Positions 6,596-8,982 of a stretch of DNA of 8,982 bases are shown in pieces; positions within the stretch are counted from its first letter, which is position 1; each line of letters opens with the position of its first letter. The notes under the pieces were generated by a model, which did no database searches, was not told where the DNA came from, and saw only the letters and a program-made list of their open reading frames with translations. The DNA lies in NCBI GenBank assembly GCA_001799195.1, contig MGSU01000162.1, forward strand, positions 1 through 8,982, written 5' to 3'. A program made the translations under genes and the position numbers. The DNA is from Deltaproteobacteria bacterium RIFOXYA12_FULL_61_11. GTDB lineage: Bacteria > Bdellovibrionota_F > JAHFAK01 > YA12-FULL-61-11.

Positions 6596-7972
6596 TCACA
6601 CGAAGACGTCCCTTGCCCCGCCGCGCACGGCTTCGACCAAACGTTGGGCACGCTTCCTCCCCACCTCGTCGAGACCGGCCAATGAGGAAGCGATGGCCCG
6701 CTCGCCCTCCAGCCTGGTGTCTTCCGAGGCATAATCCAGCAGGTATTCCTGGAACGTGCTGAAGGCATTGGGATCGCAATGAGCGCGAATATCCCCTGGC
6801 TTGGCCAGATCCATGAAATCGTGCCCCGTCCTGCCGAGCCGGTAACAACCGGTACAAAAGGAGGGGATGAAGCCGAGCTTGACGATATCGCGAACCACCT
6901 CGTCGAGCGAGCGATGGTCTCCGAGGCTGAACTGAGCCTCTGCCGCGCGTTCCCCCGAGGTGTAGCCGCCCGGGTTGGTCCTGCTGCCGGCCGAGATCTG
7001 GGATACTCCGAGGGCAAAGGTCTCTTGCCGGATGCGTTCCGTCTCCCTCGTCGACAGGATGATCCCGGTATAAGGCACCGCCAGGCGAAGGATGGCAACA
7101 AGCTTGCGAAAATCGAGGTCGCTCACCGCGGCCGGAGGCTGCCGCGAGAGCTCAGAACCGCTCGCCGGTTCGAGTCTTGGTACGCTGATGGTGTGTGGTC
7201 CGATGCCAAAACGGTGTTCCAGCTCCTCGATGTGCCGCAACAAAGCCAGGATCTCGTAGCGCCAATCGAAGAGACCAAAGAGGACCCCGATGCCGACGTC
7301 CTGGATCCCAGCCTCGAGGGCGCGGTCCATACATCCGACCCGCCAAGCGTAATCCGCCTTACGGCCTGCAATATGAACCCGCTCGTAGGTCGGCCGATGA
7401 TAGGTTTCCTGGAAGAGCTGGTAGGTGCCGATTCGCCGTTCCTTCAGCCGCTTGAACTCCTCGACCGAGAGCGGCGCGATGTTCACGTTGACCCGACGAA
7501 TCTCTCCGGGGCCGCTCTTCGTGGCATAGATCGTGTCGATGGCCTCGAGCACAGAGTCGAAACCGGCCAGGCCATGGGCTTCGCCGGCAACGAGCAAGAT
7601 CCGCTTGTGGCCCTGCTCGACGATGGCCTTGACCTCGGTCGCGATCTCTTCCCTGGTCAACGTGCGACGGGCGACTCCGGCGTTGCGCGCGCGGAAAGCG
7701 CAATAGGAGCACTCGTTGGCACACAGGTTGGAAATATACAGCGGGGCGAAGAGGACCAGCCGCCGGCCGTAGATCCCCTCCTTCACCTCTCGGGCCGACC
7801 GGAACAGCTCGGCCAGCAACTCGGGGTCGCTGATCGAAAAAAGCGCCGAGACCTCCTCCCGGCTCAAACCGCGTGCCTCGCGAGCCTTGGCCAGGACCTC
7901 GCGCACCTTACTAGGATCACAGTGCTTCGCTCCCTCGAGGTAGCGGTCGAACTCCAGGTCGTCCAGGTCCAT
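6596..7972 (-). CDS. hydG: [FeFe]-hydrogenase maturation tyrosine lyase HydG
   Basis: HydG is a radical SAM enzyme that splits tyrosine into p-cresol and dehydroglycine and converts the latter to CO and cyanide bound to iron, the synthon for the H-cluster. The 458-residue protein carries the CX3CX2C motif in SNLCANECSYCAF (Cys84, Cys88, Cys91). The conserved ISAGSRTNPGGY stretch (326-337) is shared with ThiH-type tyrosine lyases. At the C-terminus is the HydG-specific CX2CX22C motif (Cys373, Cys376, Cys399) in SFCTGCYRLGRTGHDFM...AHC, which binds the auxiliary cluster where CO and cyanide are captured; this separates it from ThiH. All six cysteines are present, so the enzyme looks intact. It is the first gene of the operon, starting at ATG 7972 after a G-rich tract rather than a clear Shine-Dalgarno. 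The upstream 368 bp should hold its promoter. Confidence 0.96.
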   Translation of the reverse strand: MDLDDLEFDRYLEGAKHCDPSKVREVLAKAREARGLSREEVSALFSISDPELLAELFRSAREVKEGIYGRRLVLFAPLYISNLCANECSYCAFRARNAGVARRTLTREEIATEVKAIVEQGHKRILLVAGEAHGLAGFDSVLEAIDTIYATKSGPGEIRRVNVNIAPLSVEEFKRLKERRIGTYQLFQETYHRPTYERVHIAGRKADYAWRVGCMDRALEAGIQDVGIGVLFGLFDWRYEILALLRHIEELEHRFGIGPHTISVPRLEPASGSELSRQPPAAVSDLDFRKLVAILRLAVPYTGIILSTRETERIRQETFALGVSQISAGSRTNPGGYTSGERAAEAQFSLGDHRSLDEVVRDIVKLGFIPSFCTGCYRLGRTGHDFMDLAKPGDIRAHCDPNAFSTFQEYLLDYASEDTRLEGERAIASSLAGLDEVGRKRAQRLVEAVRGGARDVFV

Positions 7973-8010
7973 CGATACCCCCCCGATGCTTCACGCGGCC
8001 CCCGGAAGAG

Positions 8011-8140
8011 TCGTCCTACCACCGAAGGAGGTTGTCAAGACCACGGGAGTTTGGGACAAGTACCATGGAAGCGTCTAGGATGCTGCAGCGCAGCCCGGGA
8101 GGTGGGAGCAACTCGACCCAGGATCGGGACTCGTCCTACC
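8011..8140. repeat. Pair of 10-nt direct repeats TCGTCCTACC
   Basis: TCGTCCTACC occurs at 8011-8020 and again at 8131-8140, exactly 120 bp apart start to start, both in the non-coding region upstream of hydG. On the minus strand each reads GGTAGGACGA. The pair could be regulator sites for hydG or chance. Confidence 0.35.
8033..8038 (-). promoter_or_regulatory. Perfect -35 hexamer upstream of hydG
   Basis: On the minus strand this reads TTGACA, identical to the sigma70 -35 consensus, 61 nt upstream of the hydG ATG. The expected -10 position shows no good TATAAT match (GACGAC at 17 bp; TAGGAC at only 14 bp), so it is at best a partial or activated promoter. Confidence 0.25.
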
Positions 8141-8177
8141 CACAACCTCAATAGTTGGTCATTTACACAGATATCAG

Positions 8178-8206
8178 TTGGCATTTGTTATCATAACATA
8201 TTTATT
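8178..8206 (+). promoter_or_regulatory. Candidate promoter for the six-cysteine protein gene
   Basis: TTGGCA (8178-8183, 5 of 6 to the -35 consensus) is followed after exactly 17 bp by TTTATT (8201-8206, 4 of 6 to the -10 consensus). The 13-bp palindrome at 8186-8198 fills the spacer. Transcription would start near 8213 and give a leader of about 128 nt. In such A+T-rich sequence chance matches are common, so confidence is limited. Confidence 0.35.
8186..8198. promoter_or_regulatory. 13-bp operator-like palindrome
   Basis: TGTTATCATAACA is a perfect inverted repeat of six bases around a central C. It sits inside the spacer of the candidate promoter above, where a bound dimeric regulator would block polymerase. 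The two half-sites also give TGnTATCAT on the plus strand and TGnTATGAT on the minus strand, each resembling an extended -10 element, so it could instead be part of divergent promoters. The sequence is seen; both roles are inferred. Confidence 0.45.
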
Positions 8207-8210
8207 TTTA

Positions 8211-8240
8211 ATGAAATAATATTTATATAGTTTATTTCAT
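8211..8240. repeat. 9-bp perfect inverted repeat, A+T-rich
   Basis: ATGAAATAA (8211-8219) and TTATTTCAT (8232-8240) are exact reverse complements with a 12-nt loop. No gene ends nearby, so a terminator role is unlikely. It could be a leader stem at the 5' end of the transcript or a protein-binding site. Confidence 0.5.
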
Positions 8241-8249
8241 CTTGGTATC

Positions 8250-8272
8250 GTGTTTGCATTATCGTGCAACAC
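8250..8272 (+). repeat. 8-bp imperfect inverted repeat in the leader
   Basis: GTGTTTGCA (8250-8258) pairs with TGCAACAC (8265-8272) with a single bulged T and a 6-nt loop. It is the second of three hairpins lying in series ahead of the six-cysteine protein gene. Confidence 0.45.
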
Positions 8273-8277
8273 AGACC

Positions 8278-8315
8278 ACGCATTGGGACCCAAGGTCCCG
8301 GGTCCATCGATGCGT
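8278..8315 (+). promoter_or_regulatory. Two-tier hairpin with an alternative fold, upstream of the RBS
   Basis: The outer stem is ACGCAT (8278-8283) with ATGCGT (8310-8315). The inner stem is GGACCC (8286-8291) with GGGTCC (8300-8305), around an 8-nt loop. All twelve pairs are canonical, separated by a small internal loop of 2 and 4 nt. An alternative 6-bp hairpin, GGGACC (8285-8290) with GGTCCC (8294-8299), competes for the same bases. The structure ends 12 nt before the AGAGGTG ribosome binding site (8328-8334), so it could influence translation. Confidence 0.5.
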
Positions 8316-8340
8316 TTATAATTTTGAAGAGGTGCGAACG

Positions 8341-8760
8341 ATGAAGAAGTATCCCGACACCCTGGCTCTCGGTTTCCTGACACTGGTCGCTTTCCTTGTC
8401 TTCCAGAGCCCTGCCTGGGCTGAAGCGTTCGACGGGAGGCCGAGGGCGTGTAACCAAAACGAGCGCGCTATCACCAAGGAATGCTTCACCTGGCTCGATC
8501 GGTATGCTCCCGAGGACTACATCCGAGATGGGCTGTACCACATTTGCAGCACCGTGATCACGAAAGAGGTCGTACAACTCCCTTCGTACGGAACTTCCGT
8601 TGTCCTTCATTGTGTCACCATCTTCGAACTCGGCGAAGCGATCGGTTGCGAGAAGATCAATCTCGGTGGAACCTTCGAACCGGACCGTTACGCCCTCTCC
8701 TGCAAGGGGAAGATCGTCTGGGAAATGCCGGAGACCGGAGCGGTCATATTCGGTCAATAA
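8341..8760 (+). CDS. Secreted six-cysteine protein of unknown family
   Basis: I do not recognise this 139-residue protein. It begins with a clear Sec signal peptide: MKK, a hydrophobic core at about residues 8-22, and a PAWA cleavage site before Glu28. This leaves a mature protein of about 112 residues in the periplasm or outside the cell. The mature part has six cysteines (37, 48, 69, 91, 103, 121), an even number suggesting up to three disulfides. No CxxC or CxxCH is present, so thioredoxin-like or c-type haem roles are not supported. There is no second membrane segment. ATG 8341 is preceded by AGAGGTG (8328-8334), and the signal peptide starts exactly there; an in-frame extension upstream to 8242 would bury it. 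The gene is divergent from hydG and stands alone, with an unusually A+T-rich, inverted-repeat-dense leader. Confidence 0.82.
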   Translation: MKKYPDTLALGFLTLVAFLVFQSPAWAEAFDGRPRACNQNERAITKECFTWLDRYAPEDYIRDGLYHICSTVITKEVVQLPSYGTSVVLHCVTIFELGEAIGCEKINLGGTFEPDRYALSCKGKIVWEMPETGAVIFGQ

Positions 8761-8842
8761 AAGGCCGAGCACGAGCAAGAACGGCGGCAGGACCCCTTAC
8801 CCCACCCAAGACTGAAGGCATACCTCCGCACAATCATCGCCA

Positions 8843-8872
8843 TTGACATCTCCCCCGAGAACGCGCTATTGC
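8843..8872 (+). promoter_or_regulatory. Candidate promoter for the small basic protein gene
   Basis: TTGACA (8843-8848) is a perfect -35 hexamer. TATTGC (8867-8872) follows after 18 bp and matches the -10 consensus at its first three positions only. Transcription would start about 40 nt before the ATG at 8921. The position is good but the -10 is weak. Confidence 0.35.
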
Positions 8873-8920
8873 TGCGCCGTTCCCCCCACGGGGCTCGATG
8901 ATACCAACGAGGTCTAAGTT

Positions 8921-8982
8921 ATGGGCAAGGGTGACAACCGTAAGGGTCCGAAGATGCGCCAACGCACCAGGCAGCGCAAATT
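8921..8982 (+). CDS. Small, highly basic protein, 3'-truncated
   Basis: Twenty codons are visible, beginning MGKGDNRKGPKM, with 8 of the 20 residues lysine or arginine. ATG 8921 has GAGG at 8909-8912, 8 nt upstream. The MGKGD opening recalls the small ribosomal protein THX, but the rest (RQRTRQRK) is not its usual continuation. It may belong to one of the short MGKGDNR-type hypothetical protein families in bacteria. The charge suggests RNA or ribosome binding, which is an inference only. The remaining length lies beyond the window. Confidence 0.6.
   Translation, partial: MGKGDNRKGPKMRQRTRQRK

Larger units (their letters stand above)
7973..8340. other. Intergenic region between divergent hydG and the six-cysteine protein gene
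   Basis: This 368-bp stretch has two parts. The hydG-proximal half (7973-8155) is G+C-rich like the genes and contains a 10-nt direct repeat and an isolated TTGACA on the minus strand. The right half (about 8156-8340) has a sharply A+T-rich core; 8161-8240 holds only 14 G or C in 80 bases. It contains a palindrome and three successive inverted repeats before the ribosome binding site at 8328-8334. I see no coding sequence that competes with the regulatory reading; a frame open on the plus strand across 8160-8230 is only the tail of a frame antisense to hydG. Confidence 0.7.

Noticed and set aside
6570-6857. N-terminal extension of hydF to 6857
   Set aside because: It overlaps the 3' end of hydG in another frame, makes HydF far longer than the family, and ATG 6569 has its own ribosome binding site.
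6596-7972. ThiH (thiamine synthesis tyrosine lyase) instead of HydG
   Set aside because: The C-terminal CX2CX22C motif and linkage to hydF and hydE are specific to HydG.
6779-8230. Long open frame on the plus strand opposite hydG
   Set aside because: It is antisense to an intact, motif-complete HydG, has no recognisable domain, and is the kind of shadow frame expected in G+C-rich DNA.
8317-8322. Perfect TATAAT hexamer as a -10 box
   Set aside because: The start would fall in the ribosome binding site, and no -35 match lies 16-18 bp upstream.
8242-8340. In-frame extension of the six-cysteine protein upstream to 8242
   Set aside because: It would bury the signal peptide and translate the inverted-repeat leader; AGAGGTG before 8341 supports the shorter form.
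8884-8894. Short CCCC/GGGG stem as a terminator between the last two genes
   Set aside because: The loop would be only two bases and there is no T tract; it lies inside the leader of the small basic protein.
1-8982. CRISPR array, transposase, tRNA or rRNA gene
   Set aside because: No regularly spaced direct repeats, transposase motifs, cloverleaf or rRNA-like sequence was seen; the periodicity in 690-2000 comes from TPR codons.

Overview
The window is about 60% G+C by eye and reads as the chromosome of an unidentified G+C-rich bacterium with anaerobic metabolism. The strongest clue is a complete [FeFe]-hydrogenase H-cluster maturation set, hydG-hydF-hydE, in one tight operon. No species or phylum can be fixed from the sequence alone. 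No mobile element, CRISPR array, tRNA or rRNA was seen.

Layout, left to right. (1) 2-682 (+): the 3' part of shikimate dehydrogenase, aroE, cut by the window start. (2) 666-2111 (-): an exported protein of about eleven TPR units, convergent with aroE and overlapping it by 17 bp. It has a convincing sigma70-type promoter and an inverted repeat just ahead of its ribosome binding site. (3) 2303-2614 (+): a small stand-alone Smr-domain protein. (4) 2575-4131 (-): a membrane-anchored SGNH-type hydrolase with a TPR-like segment between its catalytic blocks, overlapping the smr gene tail-to-tail by 40 bp. (5) 4256-7972 (-): hydG, hydF and hydE in transcription order G, F, E. (6) 7973-8340: a 368-bp intergenic region holding a strongly A+T-rich block (14 G/C in 80 bases, 8161-8240), a 13-bp operator-like palindrome and three successive inverted repeats. 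(7) 8341-8760 (+): a secreted six-cysteine protein of 139 residues that I do not recognise. (8) 8921-end (+): the first 20 codons of a small, very basic protein.

How the genes fit together. HydG supplies the CO- and cyanide-containing iron synthon, HydE acts on that synthon and builds toward the dithiomethylamine bridge, and HydF is the GTPase scaffold that delivers the diiron unit to apo-hydrogenase. The hydrogenase structural gene is not in the window, so it must lie elsewhere if the pathway is used. The SGNH/TPR gene follows hydE on the same strand after 124 bp, but no functional tie is visible. The part least explained by known families is 8160-8760: an A+T-rich, inverted-repeat-dense leader driving an unrecognised secreted cysteine-rich protein, divergent from the maturation operon.
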